Below, in pieces: positions 24,047 to 32,849 of a DNA stretch of 64,000 nt (positions are counted from its first letter, which is position 1; each line of letters starts with the position of its first letter). Position numbers and translations under genes: made by a program. A model generated the notes under the pieces. The model was not told where the DNA came from. It saw only the letters and a program-made list of their open reading frames with translations, and ran no database searches. The stretch comes from Bradyrhizobium barranii subsp. apii (lineage in GTDB: Bacteria; Pseudomonadota; Alphaproteobacteria; Rhizobiales; Xanthobacteraceae): assembly GCF_011516635.5 (NCBI RefSeq), contig NZ_CP096255.1, forward strand, positions 7,004,501 through 7,068,500, in the 5' to 3' direction.

Positions 24047-25402
24047 ATGGCCAACGAAGCATTCGCCCTCTCGCCTATGTCTGCCCGTGCGGCCGAGCCG
24101 AACGAGCAGGATTACGACGCGATCCGCGAAGCCTTCATGGAGACCGCGCGCGGCCGCTGGTTCCTCGGCGAGTATGCCAAGCGCAACCGCAATGCGGATA
24201 CCCGCATGGTGCTCGATGCGGTCGCGAAAATCGAAGAAACCCTTGCGGCACAGCGACTACCGGTCGTCGAGGATCGCCTGCCCGAGGCGCTGGTCGAGAT
24301 CCGCCGCGCCATCCGCGAAGCCGAGACCATCGCGATCGCCGCCTTCGATCCCGCGGCGATCGAGGCCAGCCTCGCGCCGATTCCGCGCGGCGTGCGCATC
24401 ATCAAGGAGATCTCCTGGCGCTGGCGCGAGATCGGCGCCGACGGGCGAATCTGCGATCTCATTGATTCGCAGCTCGCCTCCATCGAGGCGGCTTGCGGAC
24501 AGCTATCGACCATCGACCCCCGCGTCGAGCTCAAGGCTGCATTCGATCTGCTCAGGGATCGGGTCGAGCAGCTTGATGGCGACGGCGACACAGCGCCGCA
24601 AGCGGCGGTGCATCCCGCCCCTGCGCCGGTGCAGGAAGCGCCCGTCGTAGAGGCCGCAACGGCAACCGAGGCACCCGTGGCTTTTACGGATGCGCCGCAG
24701 GACATCGCGGCGACTCCCGCGCCCGAAGCAGCGGTCGATGCCAGCGCCGCCGAAGCACGCGCCGTTGGCGAGGAGGCAATCGACGTCACCACCGAGCCGG
24801 AGCTCATTGCCGGCCATCACGTCGGCCCCGAAGAGGAGGTCGCAGAGGCCGCCGCCTTCACCGAGGTGACTGACGGGGTCTCGCTCGACGCCGCCGCGGA
24901 AGCCGAGGACGAAGCCATACTCGATGCCATCGCGCTGGAAATGGCCGCGCCCGATCCGGAGTTCGACGAGATCACCGAACCGGTCGAGCTGGAAGCGGCC
25001 ATTCCGGAGCCGATGGCCGCGGAGGTCGCAGCCCCGATTGCGGCAGAGCTTCCGGAGCCGGTCGCAGCCGAGCCGGCCGCCACCGCAGTCGCGGAAGAGC
25101 CCGCCGAAGACGCGCCGATCGCGATGGACTCGCTCGCGCGCCTCACCGACGCCATTGCGGAGGCCGCCGCCGAAGTGATGGAGCAGCCGGCCCCGGCCAT
25201 GGCGGCCGCCGCGACATTCGGCGCAGCCCCGACCGCGACGCTTCCGATGCCCTCGCCCTTGTCCGCCTCCTTGCCCGAGCCCTCGCTCGGCGCCACCATC
25301 CTCGCCAGCGGCATCCTGCAAAAGCCCCGCGCGGCGGCCAACGACCCCATGGCGCCAATCCGCCGCATGACCCAGGCCGAGAAGATCGCGTTCTTCTCGT
25401 AA
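24047..25402 (+). CDS. Acidic Ala/Glu/Pro-rich protein of unknown function
   Basis: A 451-residue protein from ATG 24047, preferred over 23999 because GACGAG precedes it and the longer N-terminus is not conserved-looking. Residues about 15-190 form a helical, folded domain (YDAIREAFMETARGRWFLGE; LVEIRRAIREAETIAIAAF; GVRIIKEISWRWREIGADG). The middle (about 190-400) is low-complexity and very rich in Ala, Glu, Pro and Val. The C-terminus ends in a short motif, MTQAEKIAFFS, that I recall in Bradyrhizobium homologues. The long helical N-terminal part loosely resembles CheZ-like proteins, but no phosphatase motif was identified, so no function is assigned. It is divergent from the MFS gene. Confidence 0.75.
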   Translation: MANEAFALSPMSARAAEPNEQDYDAIREAFMETARGRWFLGEYAKRNRNADTRMVLDAVAKIEETLAAQRLPVVEDRLPEALVEIRRAIREAETIAIAAFDPAAIEASLAPIPRGVRIIKEISWRWREIGADGRICDLIDSQLASIEAACGQLSTIDPRVELKAAFDLLRDRVEQLDGDGDTAPQAAVHPAPAPVQEAPVVEAATATEAPVAFTDAPQDIAATPAPEAAVDASAAEARAVGEEAIDVTTEPELIAGHHVGPEEEVAEAAAFTEVTDGVSLDAAAEAEDEAILDAIALEMAAPDPEFDEITEPVELEAAIPEPMAAEVAAPIAAELPEPVAAEPAATAVAEEPAEDAPIAMDSLARLTDAIAEAAAEVMEQPAPAMAAAATFGAAPTATLPMPSPLSASLPEPSLGATILASGILQKPRAAANDPMAPIRRMTQAEKIAFFS

Positions 25403-25422
25403 GGGGCGCGCGCTCTCCACAT

Positions 25423-25502
25423 CGTCATTGCGAGCGCAGCAAAGCAATCCAGAGTCTTTCCGCGGAGAGATTCTGGATTGCTTCGCTGCGCTCGCAATGA
25501 CG
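25423..25502. repeat. CGTCATTGCGAG palindromic repeat, copy 2
   Basis: Outer arms CGTCATTGCGAGCGCAGC and the matching GCTGCGCTCGCAATGACG, inner arms AGCAATCCAGA / TCTGGATTGCT, loop about CTTTCCGCGGAGAGA. It is the same family as 18739-18825 and 50060-50145. Just downstream, at 25528-25542, lies TCTCGTGTCCCGGAC, a half copy of the repeat found complete at 61461-61598. Confidence 0.85.
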
Positions 25503-25621
25503 GAACAAGGTGAATCACCGCACCCTCTCTCGTGTCCCGGACAAGCTGCAACGCGTAGGCAGTTGCGGCGCAGAGCCGGGACGCAGGCTGTTGCACGGGT
25601 GCTCTCGCAAACCTAGCCGCG

Positions 25622-26392
25622 CTACGCGAAGGGGGCCTGCCCGGTCGATGCGTCGACGCCGCCGTCGACCGGCAGATTCACCCCATTCACGAAGCTGGCG
25701 TCGTCGCTTGCGAGAAATGCGATGACGCTCGCGACTTCCTCGGACCGGGCTCCGCGCCCCAGGGGGATACGTTCCACCAGCTTCGCGAACAATTCCGGAT
25801 ATTGCTCCATGATCGGCGTCGTCAGGTCGGTGAGGGTCAATGATGGGCACACCGCATTGATGCGCACGCCTCTCGGGCCAAAGTCGAGCGCCAGGCTGCG
25901 TGTGAGATTGCTGACGGCACCCTTCGTGGCGTTGTAGAAGCTCAAACCCCGATCGCCGCCAAGCCCGCTGAGAGACGACACGTTGACGATCGAGCCGCCG
26001 CTTTCGATCAGGTGCGGAAGCGCGGCGCGCGTCATGTAGAGGACGCCGTCGACATTGACCGCGAAGAGATCTCGCCACAGCTGGACCGGCGAGCCCAGGA
26101 AATCGATCAGTGCACCCGTCCCGGCATTGTTGACGAGGATGTCGATCCTGCCGAATTGAAGGACCACGTCGGCGACCAGGCGCTCGACATCTGCGGCGAT
26201 CGAAACGTCGGCGGATCGGATCATGCAGCGATCGGTGCCGAGTTCGGCAGCGACTTCAGCCAGCTTGACCTCCCGGCGCCCGTTGAGCACGACAATGGCG
26301 CCTTCGGCGTGAAAGCGCCTTGCGGCTGCGGCGCCGATGCCGCTGCCGGCGCCCGTAACGATGACGACTTTATCCCTGAACCGATCATTCAT
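25622..26392 (-). CDS. Short-chain dehydrogenase/reductase (SDR)
   Basis: A 256-residue classical SDR. The NAD(P)-binding motif VTGAGSGIGAAAARRF is at about residues 11-26 and NNAG follows near 88. The catalytic Ser lies in VNVSSLSGLG, and Tyr and Lys in SFYNATKGAV. The conserved PGPR-like region and the C-terminal SDDASFVNGVNLPVDGG are typical of FabG-like oxidoreductases. An Arg (NGRR) after the second strand suggests NADP preference. The substrate cannot be predicted. It stands alone, with a palindromic repeat downstream and a divergent or unrelated gene upstream. Confidence 0.9.
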   Translation of the reverse strand: MNDRFRDKVVIVTGAGSGIGAAAARRFHAEGAIVVLNGRREVKLAEVAAELGTDRCMIRSADVSIAADVERLVADVVLQFGRIDILVNNAGTGALIDFLGSPVQLWRDLFAVNVDGVLYMTRAALPHLIESGGSIVNVSSLSGLGGDRGLSFYNATKGAVSNLTRSLALDFGPRGVRINAVCPSLTLTDLTTPIMEQYPELFAKLVERIPLGRGARSEEVASVIAFLASDDASFVNGVNLPVDGGVDASTGQAPFA

Positions 26393-26530
26393 GCCAATAA
26401 CTCCATCCGAAACCGCGAGGTCCGGACAAGAGCTAGGACACCGGAAAGACAGCCCGGTTTCAGCCGAACCGGATTCGGTTACGATTGAAATCTATCGCGC
26501 GAAGCGTTCCGCGAGGCGATGCGAGGCCGA

Positions 26531-26890
26531 TCAGCCGCAGTTCCAGACTGCGCCGATCGGGGTCCGCGTCCAGCACGGCCCAAAACTGCCGCCATTGTAG
26601 CGGCCGCCGCCGAAGCCGGGCCGGCCGAAATAGCGCCATTCGCCATCCCAGCCGTAATATTGGGGCACCGGGTCGATGTACCAATGGCGGCGGTCGCTGC
26701 GCGACATGCGCCGCATCGCCTCCTTCTGCTTGTAGAGCGGAATGCTGTTGCTCAGCGGCTGGCGATAGCCCGGCAGGAAGCCGTAACCATGCCAAGCCTG
26801 CTTGGGACGTTTTTGAGATGACGCAGCAGACGCGATGGCGGGCAACAGCGACAGGACGACAGCAATGGATAGACACATAAGGCGCGACAT
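26531..26890 (-). CDS. Small exported protein with Gly/Tyr-rich C-terminus
   Basis: A 119-residue protein. The start at ATG 26890 gives a clean signal peptide (MSRLMCLSIAVVLSLLPA, then ASA). The mature protein is basic and aromatic: AWHGYGFLPGYRQPLSNSIP, then WYIDPVPQYYGWDGEWRYFG. It ends with FGPCWTRTPIGAVWNCG, a two-cysteine motif that I recall at the end of short exported proteins in Bradyrhizobium. It is probably periplasmic or surface-associated with one disulfide. The function is unknown. Confidence 0.75.
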   Translation of the reverse strand: MSRLMCLSIAVVLSLLPAIASAASSQKRPKQAWHGYGFLPGYRQPLSNSIPLYKQKEAMRRMSRSDRRHWYIDPVPQYYGWDGEWRYFGRPGFGGGRYNGGSFGPCWTRTPIGAVWNCG

Positions 26891-27039
26891 GGATCGACCA
26901 TAGACAGTCGCTTGCCCGAAGGCCATTCAAATTCGGGTGCGAGACTTTTCGCCGCTTCGACTCATTGGCTTCTCCCGATAAGCTCGCATAGCGCAGCATG
27001 AGGGCCGCGCGTGAAATTTGCATATTCCGGAGTGAGCGG

Positions 27040-27423
27040 ATGTCTGAAACCCCGCCCGTCGGCGCATTCGCCATCGTTCCCAGCAACGACCTTGCCGCTG
27101 CGATTCCGTTCTGGGAACGCCTCGGCTTTGCGCGCGCGGGCGGTGATGCCGACTACGTGATCATGACCGGTTGGGGCTGCGAGGTGCATCTCACACGAGC
27201 CGGCAATGGCCCGTGGCGCGTGCCCGAGCACAATCCCTTCGGCGTCTTCATTCGCACGCCCCACGTCGAGGCCATCGCCGCGCGCGTGGACGGTCTGATC
27301 ATCCGCCCCGGTGGCGTGCTGCGTCACCGCGAATGGGGGATGTATGAGGCGGGCATCAACGGACCCGACGGTCTTCTCGTCAGGATCGGCTGGCCAGCAG
27401 GGCTGATGCATCGCCCTAGCTGA
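27040..27423 (+). CDS. VOC-superfamily (glyoxalase/bleomycin-resistance-like) protein
   Basis: A 127-residue protein from ATG 27040 (GGAG upstream). It has one vicinal-oxygen-chelate module: AIVPSNDLAAAIPFWERLGF, then ADYVIMTGWGCEVHLTRAG, and the second half with VFIRTPHVEAIAARV and REWGMYEAGINGPDGLLVRIGW. This resembles bleomycin-binding proteins, which sequester the drug as dimers, as well as small VOC enzymes. The putative metal ligands (an early His or Glu and the final Glu) are incomplete, which favours a binding protein. The last bases overlap the convergent frameshifted gene. Confidence 0.8.
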   Translation: MSETPPVGAFAIVPSNDLAAAIPFWERLGFARAGGDADYVIMTGWGCEVHLTRAGNGPWRVPEHNPFGVFIRTPHVEAIAARVDGLIIRPGGVLRHREWGMYEAGINGPDGLLVRIGWPAGLMHRPS

Positions 27424-27672
27424 TCACGCCCTTCCGGATCAGGAAGCATCCATAGCCCCTGCTGTCGCCGACCTGCACGACGCCAAACCCCGCCGCCGCC
27501 GCGCGATAGAATTCCGAGCGCGAGAGCTTGCCGGGAGCAACGGCCGGCCAACCGCGCGCTCGATTTCCGCCAGCACCGCGCGCTGCACGTCGGGCATGCG
27601 ATCGGGATCATCGACCGGCGCCATCACGCGCACCGGATCGGGATCGAAATCGTCGAGCGGGTAGACCGACAT
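27416..27672 (-). pseudogene. Frameshifted small hypothetical gene
   Basis: The first frame from ATG 27672 reads MSVYPLDDFDPDPVRVMAPV, then AVLAEIERAVGRPLLP, and turns into Arg-rich nonsense. From about 27535 the next frame continues sensibly (GKLSRSEFYRAAAAGFGVVQ, then GYGCFLIRKGVIS) to a TAG at 27416-27418. A single missing base in a CCCGG run (expected PLLPGKLS) explains the switch. Restored, the protein would be about 85 residues. The function is not recognised. It may be a true mutation or a sequence error. Confidence 0.6.
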
Positions 27673-27837
27673 GTTGGCACGCGGCCGGTCATCGGCCGTT
27701 CACCATAGCAGGTTCCAAAGCGTGATTCAGATCACGCAGCTTACCATGGTGATTGCGATAACGGACCACGGGCTCGAACGCGGCCAAGCTTCCTCGCAAC
27801 CAATCTCGCATCGAGATGAGTGCCAGAGGAGCACGCC

Positions 27838-29646
27838 ATGTTCCGCCTAAAGCCTTTCCTGATGACGGCTAGCCTCGTGGGAAGCCTGTTCGGCTTCGCC
27901 TGCGGCCCTGCTCCCGCGCAAGTCGCCCCGGTCCAGCCTGCCCCCACCGCGCTGCAAGGGCGGGAGCAGCGGCTCGCGCTGGTGATCGGCAATTCCAACT
28001 ACAAGAACGCGCCGCAGCTCCAAAATCCCGACAATGACGCGGAGTCGATGGCTCAGTTCCTGAACTCCGCCGGCTTCGAGGTGGTTGCCGCGACCGACCT
28101 GACCCAGAACGACATGCTCCGCGTTGTTCAGGACTTTTCCGCCAAGGTCTCCGCGCGGGGTCCGAACACTGTCGCCATGGTCTACTACGCCGGTCACGGC
28201 GTGCAGCTCGCCGGCGAAAACTATCTCGTTCCTGTCGATGCCAAGGTTTCGAACCCCACCGAGCTCGTGAGCAACTCAGTGCGCCTCGTCGACGTGATGT
28301 CGACGCTGGAGACGATCCCGAGCCGCATGCGCATCGTCATCCTCGATGCCTGCCGCAACAATCCGTTCCCTGATGTCAACGACGCCGGCCGCGGCTTGGC
28401 CATCGTCGATGCGCCGAACGGCTCGATCGTCGGCTACTCGACCGCGCCGGGTGCGGAAGCACAGGACGGCACCAACGGCCACAGCCCCTATACCCAGGCC
28501 TTCCTCAACGTCGCGCGCGAACCCAACGTGCCGATCGAGCAGCTGTTCAAGCGCGTGCGCCTCGAAGTGAACCAGACCACCAGCGGCGCGCAGATCCCGT
28601 GGGAAAGCTCGTCGCTGACCTCGGACTTCACCTTCTTCGGCGACACCGCTGTCGCCGCCAACCGCGCGCCGGTGAATGCGCCTGTCGTGCAGGTGGCCTC
28701 CAACCTGCCGAGCCGCTCGACGCGCCAGGCCTATGACTACGTCGTGTCCGAGGGACGGCAGGAGTACTATCAGGAGTTCATCCAGATGTACCCGCACGAC
28801 CCGCTGTGCGACCACATCCGCTGGCTGCTCAACAACCTGCTGATCACGCAGGCCTGGCACAAGGCGGTGCTCGCGAACTCCCCACTCGGCTACAAGAGCT
28901 TCTATGACAGCTACGGCAACAGCCCCTATGCGCAATCCGCGCTGAAGCTCCAGGCTCAGCCGAAGCTGATCCCCCTGATGCAGGCGACCAAGTTCCTCGC
29001 GCCGCAAAACATTGCCCCGACGTTCAAGATCGGCAATCTCGGCCAGCCCAAATACATGCCGCTGATGCAGCAGGGTAATGGTGGTGGCCAAATGAATGGC
29101 AATCTGCCGGTCGTGCAGAAGCCGGTGGACAGCAACGTCATCGGCAAGCTCGGCAATGGCGGTCAGGTCGTCAACCTGCCCTCGGGCAACAACCAGCCGA
29201 ACGGCACGCCGTCGCGGACCCCGGGCAAGATCGTCACCCTGCCTGCGCCGACCAACACGACCAACACCAATGGCGGCACCGGCAAGATCGTGACGCTGCC
29301 CGCGACCAACAATACGCAGAACGGCGGCAGCAACAATAACGGCACGACCAAAGGCACGCCAGGCAAGATCGTGAGCATGCCGGTGAATGTCGGCAAGGGT
29401 GGCACGACTGTCGATACGAAGCCGGTCGTTCAGACGCAGAACAACCCGATCCGCGTCAACAACGGCGTGAAGCTCAACAACACCCCGGTGAACAAGGTGC
29501 AGGTCCAGAACAACCAGCAGAACAACCGCCCGCAATTCAATGCGACCAACCGTGTGGTCAACAACGGCGGCAACAACTTCCGGCAGTCGATGAACCAAGC
29601 GCCCTCCATGGGCGGCGGCAACAACCACCGCGGCTTCATGCGCTGA
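27838..29646 (+). CDS. Exported caspase-like (peptidase C14) protein with Asn/Gly-rich repeat tail
   Basis: A 602-residue protein; ATG 27838 has an AGAGGAG ribosome-binding site. A signal peptide (about 1-28) is followed by a caspase fold (about 44-270): REQRLALVIGNSNYKNAPQL, catalytic His120 in VYYAGHGVQL, and catalytic Cys172 in VILDACRNNPF. A second helical domain (about 290-400) contains YYQEFIQMYPHDPLCDHIRW. From about 410 the chain is low-complexity, rich in Asn, Gly, Pro and Val, and repeats the motif GKIVTLP (three near-copies plus a related QVVNLP). Bacterial metacaspase-like proteins cleave after basic residues or act in stress responses, but this protein's substrate is unknown. Gene-specific terminator downstream. 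Confidence 0.85.
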   Translation: MFRLKPFLMTASLVGSLFGFACGPAPAQVAPVQPAPTALQGREQRLALVIGNSNYKNAPQLQNPDNDAESMAQFLNSAGFEVVAATDLTQNDMLRVVQDFSAKVSARGPNTVAMVYYAGHGVQLAGENYLVPVDAKVSNPTELVSNSVRLVDVMSTLETIPSRMRIVILDACRNNPFPDVNDAGRGLAIVDAPNGSIVGYSTAPGAEAQDGTNGHSPYTQAFLNVAREPNVPIEQLFKRVRLEVNQTTSGAQIPWESSSLTSDFTFFGDTAVAANRAPVNAPVVQVASNLPSRSTRQAYDYVVSEGRQEYYQEFIQMYPHDPLCDHIRWLLNNLLITQAWHKAVLANSPLGYKSFYDSYGNSPYAQSALKLQAQPKLIPLMQATKFLAPQNIAPTFKIGNLGQPKYMPLMQQGNGGGQMNGNLPVVQKPVDSNVIGKLGNGGQVVNLPSGNNQPNGTPSRTPGKIVTLPAPTNTTNTNGGTGKIVTLPATNNTQNGGSNNNGTTKGTPGKIVSMPVNVGKGGTTVDTKPVVQTQNNPIRVNNGVKLNNTPVNKVQVQNNQQNNRPQFNATNRVVNNGGNNFRQSMNQAPSMGGGNNHRGFMR

Positions 29647-29666
29647 TCGCCACAAGCGAAACGACA

Positions 29667-29696
29667 AAGGGGCAGAGCGGCGACGCTCTGCCCCTT
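29667..29696 (+). terminator. Rho-independent terminator of the caspase-like gene
   Basis: An 11-bp perfect stem GGGGCAGAGCG (29669-29679) / CGCTCTGCCCC (29684-29694), extended by two A-T pairs, with a GCGA loop and a T-rich tail TTCTTC. It starts 20 bases after the stop codon and may also serve the convergent dehydratase gene. Confidence 0.85.
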
Positions 29697-29719
29697 CTTC
29701 ATGTTAGAAGGTCCGAAAC

Positions 29720-30703
29720 CTAAGCAACCAGCTCGGCAAACAGATCCGCATCCACATTGCCGCCGGAGAGCACGATGACGACGTTCTTCCCGGCGACGTC
29801 GAGGCGGCCGGCAAGCAGCGCGGCGAGGCCGACAGCACCGCCCGGCTCGACCACGAGCTTCAGCTCGCGATAGGCGAAGGCCACGGCCGCACCGACTTCC
29901 TTGTCAGATGCAGTCACGCCGCGCGCCAAGAGCTTGCTGTTGATCGCAAAGGTCATCTCGCCGGGGATCAGGGCCATCAGCGCATCGCAGATGGTGCGGC
30001 CCGCAGGCCCATGCGGCTCACGGTGGCCTGCGGTCAGCGAAATGCCGTGATCGTCGAACGCCTCGGGCTCGGCCACCACGATCTCGGCGAGCGGATAGCG
30101 CGCCTTCACTGCCGTGGCGACACCCGCGATCAGGCCGCCGCCGGAGGCCGGCGCCACCACGATGTCGGGGCTGAGGCCGAGCGCAGCCATGTCCTCCGCG
30201 ATCTCACGACCTGCGGTGCCCTGCCCCGCGATCACGAACGGATCGTCATAGGGCCTGACCAGCGTCGCGCCGCGCTTCTCGGCGATGCCGCGCGAGATCG
30301 CCTCGCGGTCGTCGCGGTCGCGATCGTACAGCACGACCTCGGCGCCGTAGGATTTGGTGCGCTCGCGCTTCGACAGCGGCGCATCCGCGGGCATCACGAT
30401 GGTCGCGTGCATGTCGAGGATCTTGGCAGCCGCCGCCACGCCCTGGGCGTGGTTGCCGGACGAGAACGCGACGACGCCGCCGGCGCGCTTGTCCTGCGGG
30501 ATCGAGGCGACCTTGTTGAAGGCGCCGCGGAACTTGAAGGAGCCGGTGCGCTGGAGCATCTCCGGCTTCAGGAAGACCTTTGCGCCGACGCGCTCGTTGA
30601 GCACGGGAAAGGACAACAGCGGGGTGCGGATGGCGAAGGGCGCGATCACGCGTGCTGCTGCATCGATATCGGCAGGGCCGATCGGGAGGAGCTGTTCGGT
30701 CAT
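29720..30703 (-). CDS. Threonine/serine dehydratase (PLP-dependent, fold type II)
   Basis: A 327-residue enzyme without the regulatory ACT domain of biosynthetic IlvA, so it is of the catabolic or serine-racemase-like type. The PLP lysine is in TGSFKFRGAFNK (about residue 53). The substrate loop is FSSGNHAQGVA and the phosphate-binding glycine loop is APASGGGLIAGVA. The C-terminal VIVLSGGNVD is also typical. It should deaminate threonine or serine (possibly hydroxyaspartate) to the 2-oxo acid plus ammonia in the cytoplasm. ATG 30703 is chosen from alignment length; a longer frame to 30739 lacks support. No operon partner is evident. Confidence 0.88.
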   Translation of the reverse strand: MTEQLLPIGPADIDAAARVIAPFAIRTPLLSFPVLNERVGAKVFLKPEMLQRTGSFKFRGAFNKVASIPQDKRAGGVVAFSSGNHAQGVAAAAKILDMHATIVMPADAPLSKRERTKSYGAEVVLYDRDRDDREAISRGIAEKRGATLVRPYDDPFVIAGQGTAGREIAEDMAALGLSPDIVVAPASGGGLIAGVATAVKARYPLAEIVVAEPEAFDDHGISLTAGHREPHGPAGRTICDALMALIPGEMTFAINSKLLARGVTASDKEVGAAVAFAYRELKLVVEPGGAVGLAALLAGRLDVAGKNVVIVLSGGNVDADLFAELVA

Positions 30704-30767
30704 GCCTAATGTTATCGCGCCGGACGAGGCGCGGGGCAAGACACCTGCGCGCGATGAACCTTGGTTT

Positions 30768-31814
30768 TCAGGCTACGAAACTAACCGGCTCCGCCCCATT
30801 CCTGCCTGGAAGCACCGCGCCAACCGCCTTGATGCTGTCCACAAACGCCCTCGCCGAGGCCTCCCAGGTGTAATTGGCGGCGAATTCGACGCAGTCCTGC
30901 CGGGACACGTCGAGCGCCGCGAAGCAGGCGTTGCGCAGATCGTGATCGAGGGCGCCGACCGGTGCATCGCCGATCACGTCGCGGGGGCCCTTCACCGGGA
31001 AGGCCGCAACCGGCAGGCCGCTGGCGAGCGCTTCCAGCAGGACCAGGCCGAACGTGTCGGTCTTGCTGGGGAACACGAACACGTCGGCCGCAGCATAGAT
31101 TGCCGCCAGCGCCTCGCCGTGCTTCTCGCCCAGGAAGATCGCATCCGGATAGGCTTCTTCCAGCGCGACCCGCGCCGGGCCGTCGCCGACGATCACCTTG
31201 GTGCCGGGCAGATCGAGATCGAGAAACGCCTCGAGATTCTTCTCTACTGCCACCCGGCCGACCGAGAGAAACACCGGTGCCGGGAAGCAGAGATCGATGG
31301 CGCGGGGGTGGAACAGGCTGGTGTCGACGCCGCGCGGCCACAGCACGACGTTGTCGAAACCGCGCTCGCCGAGCTCGCGGGCGAGCGCAGGCGTTGCCGC
31401 CATCACGGCGCGGCTGGGCGCGTGAAATCGGCGCAGCGCCCGCCAGATCAGGGATTCCGGAACCGGCACGCGGGCGCGGACATATTCGGGAAAGCGGGTG
31501 TGGAAGCTGCTCGTGAACGGCAGCTTGCGCTGGCGGCAGTAGCGGCGGACCATCAGTCCGATCGGCCCCTCCGTCGCGATGTGGATGCTGTCGGGGCGGG
31601 CCTCTTCGATCAGCTTCGCGATCCGCGCCGGGCGCGGCATGGCGAGCCGCACGTCGCGGTAGCTCGGCATCGCAAAGGTGCGGAACGATTGCGGCGTCAG
31701 GAACGTGAACTCGACACCGAGCCCCTCGGCGGCGTCTGCGAGCTTGGTCAGCGTCCGAACCACACCATTGACTTGCGGGTGCCAGGCGTCGGTCGCGACC
31801 AGGATGCGCATCAA
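30768..31814 (-). CDS. GT4-family glycosyltransferase
   Basis: A 348-residue retaining glycosyltransferase. The N-terminal Rossmann domain starts ILVATDAWHPQVNGVVRTL, with the conserved SIHIATEGPIGLMVRR. The C-terminal donor-binding domain has PVFLSVGRVAVEKNLEAFLD, VIVGDGPARVALEE and the signature SKTDTFGLVLLEALASGLPV. This subgroup, close to mannosyl/glucosyltransferases such as MgtA and PimB, often modifies diacylglycerol or lipid acceptors at the inner membrane. Its start overlaps the stop of the LpxH-like phosphoesterase gene by four bases (ATGA), so the two are translationally coupled and probably act on envelope lipids together. The acceptor is unknown. Confidence 0.9.
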   Translation of the reverse strand: MMRILVATDAWHPQVNGVVRTLTKLADAAEGLGVEFTFLTPQSFRTFAMPSYRDVRLAMPRPARIAKLIEEARPDSIHIATEGPIGLMVRRYCRQRKLPFTSSFHTRFPEYVRARVPVPESLIWRALRRFHAPSRAVMAATPALARELGERGFDNVVLWPRGVDTSLFHPRAIDLCFPAPVFLSVGRVAVEKNLEAFLDLDLPGTKVIVGDGPARVALEEAYPDAIFLGEKHGEALAAIYAAADVFVFPSKTDTFGLVLLEALASGLPVAAFPVKGPRDVIGDAPVGALDHDLRNACFAALDVSRQDCVEFAANYTWEASARAFVDSIKAVGAVLPGRNGAEPVSFVA

Positions 31815-32623
31815 GCGGCCCTTGCTGCGACCTGCGGGACCTGTGCCGGCTTCCGCGCCTGATCCGCCCAGGTGATGATCTCGAAATGACCATCGTCATG
31901 CTCGACCAGCGCCGTGCAGCTCTCGACCCAGTCGCCGCAATTCATGTAGCGGATGCCGCCCTCGTCGCGGATCACGGCATAGTGGATGTGGCCGCAGATC
32001 ACGCCGTCGGCGTCGTGACGCCGCGCCTCGGCGGCGAGCGCCTGCTCGAACGCGCCGATATAGTTGACGGCGTTCTTGACCTTCTGCTTGGCCCATTGCG
32101 ACAGCGACCAATAGGGCACCTTGAACATGCGCCGGAAGAAGTTGACGAAGCGATTCATCTGGATCGCGAAGTCATAGGCCTTGTCGCCGAGATGGGCGAG
32201 CCAGCGCGCGTTCTGCACCACGAGGTCGAAGATGTCGCCGTGGATAACGAGATAGCGCTTGCCGTCCACGCCGGTGTGGACGGTATTCTCGACCACGTCG
32301 ATGCCGCCGAAATGCGTGCCGTAATAGTTGCGCAGGAACTCGTCGTGATTGCCGGGAATGTAGATGACCTTGGCGCCCTTGCGCGCCTTGCGCAGCAGCT
32401 TCTGGACCAGGTCGTTGTGCGACTGCGGCCAGTGCCAGCTCGATTTCAGCGCCCAGCCGTCGACGATATCGCCGACGAGATAGATCGTATCGGCATCGTG
32501 GTAGCGCAGGAAGTCGAGCAGCAGGTCGGCTTGAGAACCGCGGGCTCCGAGATGAACGTCGGAGATGAACAACGTGCGAAAGCGCCTTTCAGGGCTCTCG
32601 TCACTCACATCGTAACTTCCCAT
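31811..32623 (-). CDS. LpxH-like UDP-2,3-diacylglucosamine diphosphatase/metallophosphoesterase
   Basis: A 270-residue calcineurin-type phosphoesterase. The metal-binding motifs run in order: FISDVHLGARG, YLVGDIVDGW, IYIPGNHDEFLRNY, VIHGDIFD and VICGHIHYAVI. This COG2908 pattern is shared with lipid A pyrophosphatase LpxH, although rhizobia usually use LpxI for lipid A, so this may act on another lipid or nucleotide-sugar. ATG 32623 fits the family length; the frame extends upstream without homology. It is the first gene of a two-gene unit with the GT4 glycosyltransferase (four-base overlap), which suggests envelope glycolipid remodelling. Confidence 0.88.
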   Translation of the reverse strand: MGSYDVSDESPERRFRTLFISDVHLGARGSQADLLLDFLRYHDADTIYLVGDIVDGWALKSSWHWPQSHNDLVQKLLRKARKGAKVIYIPGNHDEFLRNYYGTHFGGIDVVENTVHTGVDGKRYLVIHGDIFDLVVQNARWLAHLGDKAYDFAIQMNRFVNFFRRMFKVPYWSLSQWAKQKVKNAVNYIGAFEQALAAEARRHDADGVICGHIHYAVIRDEGGIRYMNCGDWVESCTALVEHDDGHFEIITWADQARKPAQVPQVAARAA

Positions 32624-32849
32624 GCGACAGCCTGTAACAATATCCCGTGACAGGGGGATGACCAATGAACCTTTGAGGCACCCTCGGATACGAATCAAAC
32701 CTCGCCTCGCCCGTCCCGCGAATATCAGTCGCATGCGACAATCCGGCGACATGACGCCGCAACGGCCTCCGCAAGACCCCGGAACCGATGGCTGATCAGG
32801 TTAACGGCAGCGGTCCCGCGCGCCGCTGGCGGTGCGCTCGCGGCCCGGA

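Noticed and set aside
25503..25621. Short open frames between the acidic gene and the SDR gene
   Set aside because: They fall in palindromic repeat sequence and a half-copy of another repeat; no coding features.
28276..29667. 463-codon frame antisense to the caspase-like gene
   Set aside because: Low-complexity mirror of the sense gene. The sense strand has signal peptide, catalytic motifs and ribosome-binding site.
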